DNA of 64,000 nt from Colocasia esculenta (Eukaryota; Streptophyta; Magnoliopsida; Alismatales; Araceae), in the NCBI GenBank assembly GCA_014218235.1, contig JACBKR010001264.1, forward strand, positions 1,550,001 to 1,614,000, written 5' to 3'. Position 1 is the first letter of the stretch. Every line of letters starts with the position of its first letter. Of this stretch, positions 11,938 through 22,661 are shown piece after piece. The position numbers and the translations under genes were made by a program. Under the pieces are notes generated by a model. The model worked only from the letters and a program-made list of their open reading frames with translations, was not told the origin of the DNA and did not search any database.

Positions 11938-14161
11938 TGTGACGGAACGCCTCGTTCAAGCCCGTTAAACCAATAACGAACTTGATCCGAGTCCGCCTCC
12001 CGCGAATGGGCCATAGCCTCGCAAGGGATACTACACACGAGTCCGTGAAAACAGAAAGGAACACACTTGATCCCATATATGATTCACCATTTCATATATA
12101 ATGTACAAGATTTACATAGCCAAATTTTCAACAAAAGTGCAAGAAAGTACAGGAGCCTGGGGCATACCCCGAGGTAACCTGGTACAATTGAGGAAAGAAA
12201 CTACACTGCTATGGAAGCTACACTGCTGGAGGCGCTGGCCCAACACCGCTGCGGCGCGGCCCCGAACTGGAAGACGGTAACAAAACCTCCTCCTCGCCCT
12301 CGCTTGTGGGGAGTAGGGGTGAGCCTCACTAGTCACTGGCTCAGTAGGGAACTCCCCCAACTCGAGCAAACCATACACAAGTACGGAAGCAGTAAACTAT
12401 ACTAGCAACTTATAACACAACCATGCAGGTTATTAAAGCAATAAATATATTTACCATTTGCCGCCTATATTAAACAAAATAAATAAATAAACGGCAAAAC
12501 TCAATCACGGGTACGAGCTAAAGTAGGGATCACCACACTCGAGCCACGTAGACTGGTTCGCGACACCAGTAACAGACTCAGACAAATAACGTGGAAAAGT
12601 CAAACAACTGTGGAGACCAACTAAACACCACTCCTGTGGGTACACAACTGCAGGCCCATGCCTGGCTCCTCTAGGGTCTCTGGCCGGAGCACCCTAGAGT
12701 GAGGCACTGGAAAGGACTACCTGGGGACCAGTGTCGACTACCAGTGTCCGTACCCCCAACTAAGTGCGCGCTACAAGTGACTAAAAACAAACTCAAGAGT
12801 CACTGTCCCACTGTCATCTTTCCCTCAGCCGAACGAACAACTCGAATAAAGGAGTGAGGGTGTCCAGGACAGACAACACAGACCTCGACGGTACAACACA
12901 AGTACCGGGATAAGCCCCGAACTAACAGCCTGGCTCACAGAGAACCTAGGGCACCCAACTAGAGAGGTAACCACGGTAGGCGTCGTACTACCTGCCACGC
13001 ACACAAAACCACGTGCGCACCGCACAAACCACATGAAATCTGATGATATCCACAAGTACCAACTGTCCACAACACGTGAACACAGTGCAACTCGCGTGCA
13101 TACCATGCCAACACGTAAATCACCAGCTAGCTACGTAACCAACATGCTAGCCTCGTAATCATGCGCTCCCAGAGCGCCACGGGTGCCAATGCACCACACG
13201 GTATTACCAAATACATCGAATAATAACAATCGGATAATTACGTCACATAAGTCAAGCACATTCAGACCACTCGACTGTGGTCGCGACATGGGCCTGTGTC
13301 GCCTTCAGAACACGACGGCCCGATATGGCGTATTCATCACATGAACGCGACGCACCAACATGTCGCGTTCCCCACCTGAACGCAACTGGTCGACCTGTCG
13401 TGTTCAGATCGCGACAGGGTGTTCCGTCACCTTCACAGGTAGGAACCCTAATCCGGGATCCTCTCCACGGATTACCATTCTATGCTATGCAAACCACCCT
13501 TAATTCGTATTTTTCATGCTTTTTTGAGTCCCTAATTATGGTATATATTGTTGGGAACGCAAATAACAAGTCAAACGATCATCACCCGCGATCTACAGCC
13601 CAAAAACGGGAGGAATTACCTTACCTCCGCGAAGAACACACAATCCGACGATTTCTCGGCGTTTCCCCCGCTCCACACGAAGTCCCCGCTGCGAGAACAC
13701 GCTGAACGCCAAAACGCCCCTGAGAACCCGCAAACCTCCTCCCCCTGGCCAAACAGAGAATGCTCAGATCTGTTTTTCCAGCAAGGGTTTAAGCACCTCT
13801 TGCGGTTCGAAACGCAACGGACCATTCTGTCGTGACCTCATCGTGACGGTCCTAGGGGTCTCCTTCCTAAGGCTGACGTCTGCAAGTCGCCTGGTGTGCG
13901 ACACGCGGCGCACATGCAGACGATCGCCGATCCCTAGCGGTTTCCAGAACGCGATGGGCAGGGTGGTCGCATTAAGAACGCGACGACCCCCTCTGTCGCG
14001 TTCACAGACATAGAATTCTAGGGTGCAACGGGCCCAAACTGTCGACCCAATAAGCTCCAAAACACATATACACACCAAACACACGCCACATTGGCCACGC
14101 ATTGGCCTCACAAGCGCTAAACACAAGATCCACAAGGATCCGAAAAATGCGTGACGTTACA
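11938..14161 (-). repeat. I1 5' LTR (right copy)
   Basis: Begins TGTGACGG and ends GTTACA; followed by the target-site copy GCGTC (14162-14166). Its CGCGAC palindrome clusters lie at about 13275-13432 and 13808-14008, with the same loops as the left LTR apart from point changes. It lacks about 60 bp that the left LTR has around 5484-5548. Confidence 0.92.
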
Positions 14162-14492
14162 GCGTCCATCGATTTGGACGCTGACATCCCCATGCACGTC
14201 CATGCATGTTGACGCCAACTGGTCTTTCGGCCAGAACACAGAAATGACCAAAACTTACATATACTATATATCTTTACATGCAATATATAATGTATAACTT
14301 TAATCATCACATATTCAATTTGAGTAAAACAATATGTACAAAAACAAGAACATACATATGCATAACATCATTTAAATACAAGATGCAGAATAAATTTATA
14401 TATACATATATACACATTGCTATATACACAAGCATCAACACATCACATGACTAAAATCTAACTAAAAAGAGCCAAAATTTGAGGGCCTTACA
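14162..14492 (-). repeat. O1 3' LTR, second segment (inner end)
   Basis: Continuation of the O1 LTR after I1. The first part (to about 14250) matches 62830-62931 in the other LTR; the rest is opposite sequence displaced beyond the window by E6. It ends GGGCCTTACA at 14492, the reverse complement of the start of the solo LTR I5 (TGTAAGGCCC), which confirms the LTR boundary. Confidence 0.9.
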
Positions 14493-14507
14493 CCCTTTCC
14501 CCCTTAA
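14493..14507 (-). promoter_or_regulatory. O1 polypurine tract
   Basis: On the minus strand an A/G run, AAGGGGGAAAGGG, directly precedes the 3' LTR (TGTAAGG). This is the primer for plus-strand DNA synthesis in LTR retrotransposons. Confidence 0.85.
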
Positions 14508-14537
14508 AGAAACTTTGTCCTCAAAGTTACAACGACA

Positions 14538-15663
14538 CTACTCAAACAATTGGGGATACTTCTTCTTCACAGCATCCTCAAGCTCCCAAGTTGCCTCCTC
14601 TCGCGAGAAGTTCCGCCATAACACCTTCACGGACGCAATACTCTTGTTCTGGAGATGCTGAACCTTCCGGTCAAGAATAGCTACTGGTTGATCAACATAT
14701 GACAGATCTAGCTGGATCTCCACTGGCTCGTGACTAATAACATGAGAGGGATCTCGAACATACCTCCTGAGCATAGATATGTGGAATACAGAATGAACAC
14801 TAGCTAACACTGGGGGTAAAGCTAGATCATATGCCACGCTGCCAAAACGTCTGAGAATCTCATACGGGCCAATGAATCTAGGACTTAATTTGTTATGCCT
14901 CCCAAATCTGACAACACCTCAAGTAGGCGAAATCTTTAGAAAGACATGCTCGCCAACCTCAAACTCCAAATCCTTCCTTCTGTTGTTGGCGTAACTCTTC
15001 TGCCTATCTTGCGCTGCAACAAGCCTCTTCCTAATAAGTTGGATCTTATCCGAAGTCTCCTGAACTAACTCCGGACCGATCAACTGCCTATCACCAGTCT
15101 CCTCCCAACATAAAGGAGACCTACAAGGCCTTCCATACAATGCCTCAAATGGAGCCATACCAATACTCGCATGAAAATTGTTGTTATATGCGAACTCCAC
15201 AAGAGGTAAATGACGCTCTCAATCATCCTTCCAATCCAGCACACACACTCTCAACATATCCTCAATCGTCTGGATAGTCCTCTCTGACTGTCCATCTGTC
15301 TGGGGATGGAACGCCGAACTAAGCTTCAATTCAGAACCTAATGCATCCTGAAGACCCTTCCATAACCTCGAAGTAAATCTCAGATCTCGATCTGAAATGA
15401 TCGACTTCGGCACACCATGCAATCTAATAATGCTACTAACATACAACCTAGCCAAACTCTCAACCGACTACTTCTTCTTCATAGACAAGAAATACGCAGT
15501 CTTAGAGAATCTATCTACAACTACCCAAATCGAGTCATTGCCCCTTCTTGATCTGGGCAAACCCGTTACAAAATCCATAGTGACAGCCTCCCACTTCCAC
15601 ACTGGGATTTCCATCTTTTGCATAAGACCAGATGGTCGTTGCCACTCGGCCTTCACTTGCTGG
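14538..15663 (-). pseudogene. pol: O1 integrase core and chromodomain
   Basis: One minus-strand frame, open except for three stops. Order: second half of the HHCC zinc finger (CQQVKAEWQRPSG), core with TMDFVTGLP, SIISDRDLRFTS and SAFHPQTDGQSE (the D, D, E triad present), GPY region (LSPRFIGPYEIL), and a chromodomain ending ATWELEDAVKKKYPQLFE. Stops are TAG after KKK, TGA in place of Trp before ERHLPLVEF, and TGA before GVVRFG; each fits one C-to-T or G-to-A change. The 5' side stops at the E2 insertion (15663/15664), which falls inside the zinc finger; the protein resumes at 44054 in the same sense. Confidence 0.9.
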
Positions 15664-17042
15664 TGTAGACACCCGGTTCTGACTAATTGGCTGAGCCATA
15701 TTTCTTGTTATCTTAGTGGGCCCCTAATTGGTCACTCACCTTGAGCCCATCATTAGCCTTGTTTTGAGCCCATCAAACCATTAAAATGCCTTGAAATCCC
15801 ACACATTATCACTTTGAGAGAGTCCTTGAGGCATATCTTATCATGTGGTTGGCTAATAATTCATGATTATTTCGGATTTATTGTCGTGACGCATCGTAGA
15901 GCCGCATCTCTATGTCGCGACGGTTCTGGCTACCGCGATAGCCCATGCATTATCCATGCACGTGAGCAACACTGTCGCGTTGCCCCGCCCCGCCGCGTTT
16001 CTAGTCGCGGTCCTACGATACGCCGCGATAGTGACCGAGCCCTCTGGCCACCATAACTGCCCCTATTTATCCTCTTATGAATCTAGCTTAATCCCTAGGG
16101 ATTATCTCCACCTCTTGGGGCGTGATTCCGGCCCTAGGGACTCTCCTTTGGATTCCTAAGGACTCTCCATCCGTTTTTAATAAGGCTTTATCTCCCATTC
16201 TAATTTTTGGAGCCATTTAAAGGAGATAATATCATTTTTTCTCACTCCAAGCTCTATATAAACAAGGCCCCTCCTCAAGGATGAAGAGAGCCTCATTACC
16301 ACCCCGAAGGGCTGCCAAATTTTCTCCTCACCCATACTTAGCCATGCAGCCATCCTTTTCCTCCATTTCCCTCACATCCCTCTTCACCAAAACACCTCAT
16401 TTCACCATCTATGGAGCTCGGGACGTGAGAAGGGCGATTCTAGCACTCTCCTGAAGCTTTTGGACGATCCTTCGAGCTGCAACAACGCCAAGGAGTCGCC
16501 CTAATGGGGCTCACCCTCTTCCTTTCCCTTTCCTCTTCTTTTACATGCATTTTTCATGTTGTTCTTAGATAGAGCATATTCAGCACACACACACCCACAT
16601 TTTCCTACACCCAAAGGGGTTTAAAACCACCCCCAGGTTCGTTCCCTCCATGCTCCACATCTTTCTTGCATTTAAGAACAGCTACTACACTTAATATAGT
16701 CTAACAGGGTTTTATTTCTTATTTTTCGTTGTTTTGGCAGGCACCTAAGCAAAGAAGGTCTCATCCACCATCTCCCGCACAGAAGAGAACGCAACAGTGG
16801 AGGGTGACGCGACAAGGAGACGCGTCCACCAAGGGCGACGCGTTATCAGCACTATCGCGGCAACCATGACTGCTGCGACATAAGGTACACCCCCATTCTC
16901 TTTCCTTTTCCTAGAGTAGTTAGCCCAGACATTTCTCTTCTCATTAGGTAACTATCTAGGTGGTGATCACATCCATATTTTCATGCTATTAGATTTAGTA
17001 TGTGTTTGCGTGTCGAGGGGAAGCACAATCCCTGTGATTACA
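15664..17042 (+). repeat. E2 5' LTR
   Basis: Begins TGTAGACAC, ends GTGATTACA. It holds CGCGAC-core palindromes (about 15880-16035), a TATA box at 16255-16262 and a CG-rich region near 16800-16880. Compared with the right LTR it lacks about 40 bp near the equivalent of 43720-43762 and has about 20 extra bp near 16140. Confidence 0.92.
16255..16262 (+). promoter_or_regulatory. E2 5' LTR TATA box
   Basis: TATATAAA in the context GCTCTATATAAACAAGG, about 590 bp from the LTR start and well placed for an LTR promoter. The 3' LTR reads TATAGAAA at the same place (43231-43239), a weakened box. The transcription start would be about 30 bp downstream (inference). Confidence 0.7.
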
Positions 17043-17047
17043 CCTTT

Positions 17048-17065
17048 TGGCGATCACGGTGGGAC
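17048..17065 (+). promoter_or_regulatory. E2 probable primer-binding site
   Basis: TGGCGATCACGGTGGGA, five bases after the LTR end. The TGGCG start and GGGA end resemble the tRNA-Arg type primer sites reported for Ogre/Tat elements. I cannot confirm the tRNA without a match to a tRNA set. Confidence 0.5.
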
Positions 17066-18252
17066 CTTCACTGCCACCCTCATGGATTTTTTTGACTGCT
17101 TGCTTGCCATGTTTGTTTGTTTCTCACTTTGGTGCTCTGTTAGTCTCTTGTCCTCCGTATTTTTGTGTTCTGTTCTTATCGCGACCTATCGCGGCGACGC
17201 GATCAGGTCGCGTTGTTTGTCGAGGATGCGTTATCAGGTCAGCCTCCTCTTCTTTCTATCTGTCCTGTCTTGTTTCCATCAGATCATGCATCCTTTTAAT
17301 ATCTCCTTGTATCATATGTTTTCATGTTTCTGAATGTTAAAATCCTGCTAGGGTCCGGATTTCCCTTTCATTTTACTTGTAAGTTTTCGGTACTCGTCGC
17401 GGTGTTTCGCGAAGACGCGACAAGGTCGCGTCGTGGAGGGGTGTCGCGTTATTAGGTATGCTTTGTGTGTTACTGTTTCGGCTCATGAATCAGTTTCTGT
17501 GTGCTTCTCGGTCCATGTGGTATTGATTTGTTGTTTTTGCTTCTTTTCTCTTTTGATAGGGTAGCCTGTTTGAGTTAGTTGAAGACCTCTTGGTGTTTCG
17601 GGCCTCTATTCATATCGCGGCAGGTCGCCCTGTCGCGATAAGGTCACGGTGTATATGGCCGCCGCGACTCTGCCCGAGGGCCATTTGGTCACCCTGTTTG
17701 GTTCTCATCTATCACCTGTGCATACATTTCGGGCATTTAGGCCCATCGCATACGCTATTGAAACCCATTTGTCAGGGTTCCCCCTTGGATGAGTGAGCCC
17801 TCTCACCTACGAGCACTCGTAGGCTAACTCGGGCCCACCTTCCGAGGACCTCCGTAAGACCCCGTGACCGTACGCACGTTGCGGTTCGCCGGGCTGGTTG
17901 TACCAGTTGTACCCCTTAGTCTGGGCCACCCCTTTTGCGTGTGAGCATACCATCCCTTAGCTTCACCGGAGGACTTGAGTCCATACCCATTAAGGTCCAC
18001 TTGACCGAGCGACATCCCCTTAATTAATTCATCTAAAGGTCAAGTTTAAACCTTAAGAAATTTGCGTTTTAAACATGACAACTTGAGTGTTTATCCCTCC
18101 TCCTCTCAGTCTTTCTTGCTGTGATTGAGTCTAGGTTTGTCTGTATCACCCCCTATTAGTCTTGGGGGGGGGGGGGGTGTATGCGTCGTTGTTTAGGAAG
18201 ATCGAGTCAATCCCCTCCTTTCTTTGTATCTTATCATAATCCCCTTTTCGAC
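17066..18252 (+). other. E2 untranslated leader
   Basis: About 1.2 kb without a convincing gene. It contains CGCGAC-type palindromes (for example GACGCGAC, loop AAG, GTCGCGTC at 17413-17431) and a G run at 18164-18177 just before gag. Two short overlapping open frames at 16983-17340 have no domain. Long leaders are common in this lineage. Confidence 0.6.
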
Positions 18253-21200
18253 ATGGATCAATTTTGGGTCCTTGCCGACGATGCCCTTCCTCTCGGGTTG
18301 CTTGAGGAGGTGGCCCAACCCTCCATGGCCGCACTCCCGGGGCATATCCGGCCTCCCTCCATCACTGGGATTCCATCCCGTCCTGCCTCTCCCCCTGGGG
18401 GTGATGACCCCTACTCACAATTCAGCCAGCTCCTTCCCCACCTCACTCTGGACCAAGTCCGAGAGTTTATAGCTGCTGCCAAGGGGAAACGACCTTTGTC
18501 CCCCCGGGGTCAGAATTCAATCCGACCAGCGGATTCCTCCGCCCATGCCGCTTCAGCACCCCACCTTCCTTCATCAGGGGCAGATCCTACACCCCTCCGC
18601 CCTCGGGTCATTCATTTTTCGGATCCAAGCTACCTTCCCCCGAGAGAGGTCCGACCTCGATCTCCCCCAACTACATACTATACGGCCGAACCAGCTCCCC
18701 TTCCCCGTGAGAGGTCTCACTCATTCGAGCAACCTCGCTCCCTTATTTCTACGCATCAAGTCCAGTCTCCCTCCGACTTCCTTGCGGAGTGGACGAGCAT
18801 GAAAAAGGAGCTTCATGATCTCCGAAGACAAATCGATCCTCGGAAGGTAGTTGATATTGCTCTCCCATCTTTCCAGTACCTCCGGGTGCCACCCCAGTCG
18901 GAGCTTCCTGTCTATTGGCGGTACTCTGGGGTAGGGGACCCTTATGTTCATTTGAGAGACTTTGTTTACGAGTCAGCACCACACAAGTATGACCGCCACC
19001 TCATGGCATACTTGTTCAGAAAATCCCTGGATGGTCCGGCTTTGGAATGGTTCTACTCATTGCCTCCTGAGGAAGCCGAGGATTTCCAAATTGTTCAAGA
19101 GAGATTTCTGCAGCAATTCCAAGATCGGGGGGGACCCGAATATTCTTTTGTGGATCTGGTAGCTGAGAAAATGAAGCCAGAGGAGGAATTCTCTGCTTAT
19201 GCTGACTGGTGGCGTTCTTTGGCTGCCAAGGTCCGTTGCCCAATGCCTGAGGAGGAGAAGGTGAAGTTGTTGATTTCCAATGCCACTCCAACCTACCGAG
19301 CTATTTTGGCCATGAATGATATTTCTACCATGCACCAGCTATATAGCCGAGCCCGTTTCATCTAGACCCAACTTAAGGACTCGCCTATACATTCTATGTT
19401 CGAGACCCCCAAGGCCCGTTACACCAAGAAGCCGCAAGGCCCAGTCACTGAAGGGATCCAAATCAATGAACAAGTAGGTGCAGTTAGCAATCCCCAAGGC
19501 TCGGTAGGTAGGTCTCCCTACACCTAGCAAGCCCAGCAGCCATGGAACAACAACAATAGACAACCACCTCCCCAAGGACAAAACCCTCCACAAGATCAGC
19601 GCCAGTACTCCCAAGTCCCTCCACCGTAAAATGGCTACGCCCCTAGAAAGCCCAATGGACCCAAAAGAGCCCAATACCCTCCTTTGCCCGAATCTCTGGC
19701 CGATGTCTTTGCAGCCCTCATGTCCCTGAATGCCCTGAGACTCCCTCCTGAGAAGGCGAACTGGAATATGGCGGCCGATCAAACAAAGTACTGTGTCTAT
19801 CACCACCATCCAGGTCATAATGTGGCGGATTGTTTTCAATTCCAAGATATGATATATGACCTTCATGAGCAGAACCAAATTGACTGAGCAGAGATGAAAA
19901 GGCTAATCCAAACCCTGAGGGACCAGTAGGGCCAGAGGCAACAACAGCAACAGCAGAGGCGACAGCAGCCACAGCAGCAACAGCAGCAACAACAACAACA
20001 GCAGTACCAACGCTTCCAGCAACAATACCAGCAACAACAACAGCCACAGCAGCAACAGCAGCAACAACAACAACAGCAGTACCAACGCTTCCAGCAACAA
20101 TACCAGCAACAACAACAGCCGCAGCAGCCGGCGAATGACCTAGGCATAATCCGCAACCCCATGCCACAACATCAGCCCGCTCCAAACCGCCAGCCAGCTC
20201 CACCACCTCCTCCACCCGCACATGTTAACCCTGTCATCCACCATCCTCCTCCAGATGCTCAGTGGGCCTTTGATGATGAACATGAAGTAGGCCAGCTTCT
20301 GGTAATTTCCCACGTCACCCCCACTACCCCCGCGCCTGCATCAACTGTACCTCCTTCCTTCACACCCCACGTCGCTACCATCACCTCACCATCCTATCCC
20401 CTCGTCATGTCACCAGTTATCCATCTGCCCAACAACATCCCTTTCTCCCCTACGCCAGCACCCTTACTAGCCAACCCTTCTATCCTTGACACCGCAACCC
20501 CTCCACTCCACCATAATCTTGCCCTCCGGAGCGGGCGAATGTTCCATCGGATGTACCCTAACGCATCCGTGTCCATGCCAGGTCAACCGGCCCAACAAGC
20601 CAGCAATCAGCAGCAGCAAGATATGGAAGAAATCGATCCGGGTCCCGGGGACCCAATATGATATCCTGAAGCATTTGGATCAAACCCCGCCAAGATTTCC
20701 ATACTAGAGTTAATCAAAAGATCGCAGACTCACCAAGACGCCCTAAGGGCCTTTTTGCAAAGAGTCATGGTCAGTGAAGACATGAACTCGGATAATCTGC
20801 CTTCAGTGCTCTCAATTGTAAACAAAGGACCCACTATTACCTTCTCGGATGGTGAGTTGGCTGCCCCAGAAGCCAGAAAAATACCCTTATGTGTGACACT
20901 CACCATAAACAAAGTGGCCATCGATGCAGCTCTAGTGGATACGGGAGCTTCCATTAATGTGTGTCCATTAAGCACCCTTAGAGCATGCAACATATCAGAG
21001 CGTCAACTGCAGCCTACCCCCACCACCATCGCTGCTTATGACAATTCACGACGTGCTTGCCACGAAATCATCACATTACAAGCGGAATTAGGGCCATTAG
21101 CCATGTCAGTGGAGTTCTATGTATTGAACATTGATCATACTTATAAGGCCATCTTAGGGCGCCCATGGATTGAATCATTAGGGGCAGTGCCGTCCACAGC

Positions 21201-21624
21201 GCATCAGTGTCTGAAATTCTCCTTCCAAGGGCGAATAGTCAAAGTAAAGAGCGTGGCAACAACACATACAGTAGAAGCAGTTGAGAGGGTGCTACCATCA
21301 GTATGGCCATCCAATAAGCCCGTTATCTCTGTGCTCGACGTCAACTATACTTGGGCTTATACATTCTCTTCAAATCGCCCAATTGGATCTCCCCCTGTAG
21401 TGGCAGTCAGGAGAGATGTGAGCACAAATGCAAAGGGGTGGAACATCATGTTTAGACTGAGTTATCAGTCAGGAAAAGGCCTGGGTGCCCATCTCCAAGG
21501 GCGAACCAAGACTGTGGCTAGCACTAAGAAATTCACAAAACATGGCCTAGGATACTCAGAATGGGCTGCTTTCTCTCTTCCTTCACAATCGGACCACGGC
21601 CCCACCTACCTGGTCTTTATATGA
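18253..21624 (+). pseudogene. gag: E2 gag-protease
   Basis: Start chosen at ATG 18253 (MDQFWVLADD); an in-frame ATG at 18181 lies next to the G run and is less likely. About 1,120 codons in one frame, with stops at 19363 (TAG), 19525 (TAG), 19627 (TAA), 19885 (TGA), 19927 (TAG) and 20659 (TGA), then TGA at 21622. Each fits a Gln, Arg or Trp codon changed by one C-to-T or G-to-A. Domains: Pro-rich N-terminus, retrotransposon gag domain (about residues 215-370, YWRYSGVGDPYVHL through FIxTQLKDS), a CxxH-type knuckle region (YCVYHHHPGHNVADC), a Gln-rich tract, a Pro-rich linker, and an aspartic protease with VDTGAS near residue 896 and LGRPWIESL downstream. The gag has no frameshift; only substitutions have broken it. 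Confidence 0.88.
19966..20122 (+). repeat. 75-bp tandem duplication in the gag Gln-rich tract
   Basis: CAG/CAA-rich region with two nearly identical 75-bp copies (period measured from TACCAACGC at 20005 to 20080), giving two 25-residue Gln-rich repeats containing YQRFQQQYQQ. Phase is kept, so the duplication does not break gag. Confidence 0.85.
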
Positions 21625-22087
21625 ACACTTCGTCAGGGGCCCGTGCAGCCCGATACAACACGACTACAGAGGCGCTAAAATCAGCTTATCAGTCCTTAGA
21701 AGAGCAGCGGCCCATAAGAAGAAGAGAGCCGAGGCAGGCACAGAGGACCCAGATCAGGAAGATGTCATCTCATCAGTCGGTCTTCTATTTGAAGAACCAG
21801 AAGCTGGGGCAGAAGAGTTAGAATTAGAAGACCTTGTTTCTGCAGTCAATCGCCTATTCAGCGAAGAAGATGTGCCGCAAGTAGCAGTACTGTCGGCATC
21901 AACCACCACCACCAAGCGACAGTTGCTTGGATTTGGTGAAGAAAGTCAGCCAACCAATTCGACCGTTTCAGCAAAGGAGCTCCGACCAGGGTTTTCCCGG
22001 CCTCCCATTCATCTTATTTCATCTATACTTGTTTCTAACTTTGAGGTTATTCCCTCGTCTCCCCCCCTTATTATTCATTCTCTCTGA
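21625..22087 (+). pseudogene. E2 region after protease, shifted frame
   Basis: After the TGA at 21622 the coding sense continues in the next frame (LYEHFVRG and on), with an acidic stretch (EEPEAGAEELELEDLV) and an end at 22085-22087. A one-base indel near 21610-21620 is the simplest reading. No domain is recognised; in Tat elements this is the linker between protease and RT. Confidence 0.5.
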
Positions 22088-22661
22088 CGACGTTGAAGCA
22101 TTGATTCGCCTTTCACACCTTTTTCACCATTTCTTTGATAGCTCAGTTCTGTCTTTCTCCCGGAGCCTCTTAATGTAATATAGTTCCTTTCATCAAATAA
22201 AAAAATCAATCAAAAAAACAAACCAACAAAAAAAACGAAAAAATACAAAAAACAAAAAATCCAAAAAAAGAAAAAATATAGAAAAGCCAAAAAAGCCAAA
22301 AAATAGAAAATCCAAAATTAGTTGGTCCCTCCCCCACTCATTCATCCCTCTTTCTTCGGACGGCGATCCCCGTCTTCCTCCTCCCCTTTCTTCGAACGGC
22401 GATCCCCGTTCTCTCCTTCACTGTTCATCAGACGGCGATCCCGTCTTTCTCTCTTTTTCTCCCTGCTTTCTGCCTCAACTGTTGATTTCCCCTACCCCAT
22501 TGGCGGCGATCCCTGTCATCCTGCTCTCCTGCTTCGACAGCGATCCCCGTCACTCTGCACTCCTCTCCTCTCAAGCGGCGATCCCCGCCTTTCTCCTCTT
22601 TCTGTGCAAATCATGTTGTCGTCTGACTGACCAACATGGTCACGTTGGACATTCTGGGTGA
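22088..22661 (+). other. Spacer between protease and RT of E2, with low-complexity run and small hairpins
   Basis: Holds an A-rich low-complexity run (22195-22320) and, at 22355-22595, six copies of a motif built on CGATCC flanked by short complementary stems. In Ogre elements an intron separates gag-pro from RT. A similar role here is possible; I could not fix the splice sites. Confidence 0.5.

Larger units (their letters stand above)
4837..14161 (-). mobile_element. I1: complete Ty3/gypsy chromovirus inserted in the O1 3' LTR
   Basis: A 9325-bp element. The left end is TGTGACGG and the right end GACGTTACA; it is flanked by an exact 5-bp duplication GCGTC at 4832-4836 and 14162-14166. LTRs are 4837-7129 (2293 bp) and 11938-14161 (2224 bp). 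Gag-pol lies on the minus strand from 11816 down to 7248. The primer site complementary to initiator tRNA-Met is at 11935 down to 11925. The LTR start and the proteins are close to those of I4, so I1 and I4 are two subfamilies of one lineage. The proteins have frameshifts and stops, so this copy is dead. Confidence 0.95.

Noticed and set aside
16983..17340. Two overlapping 97-116 codon frames after the E2 5' LTR
   Set aside because: They start in the LTR, overlap each other in different frames, contain palindrome sequence and have no family resemblance.
19863..20221. Minus-strand open frames rich in Cys, Leu or Val opposite E2 gag
   Set aside because: These are shadows of the CAG/CAA-rich gag tract on the opposite strand.
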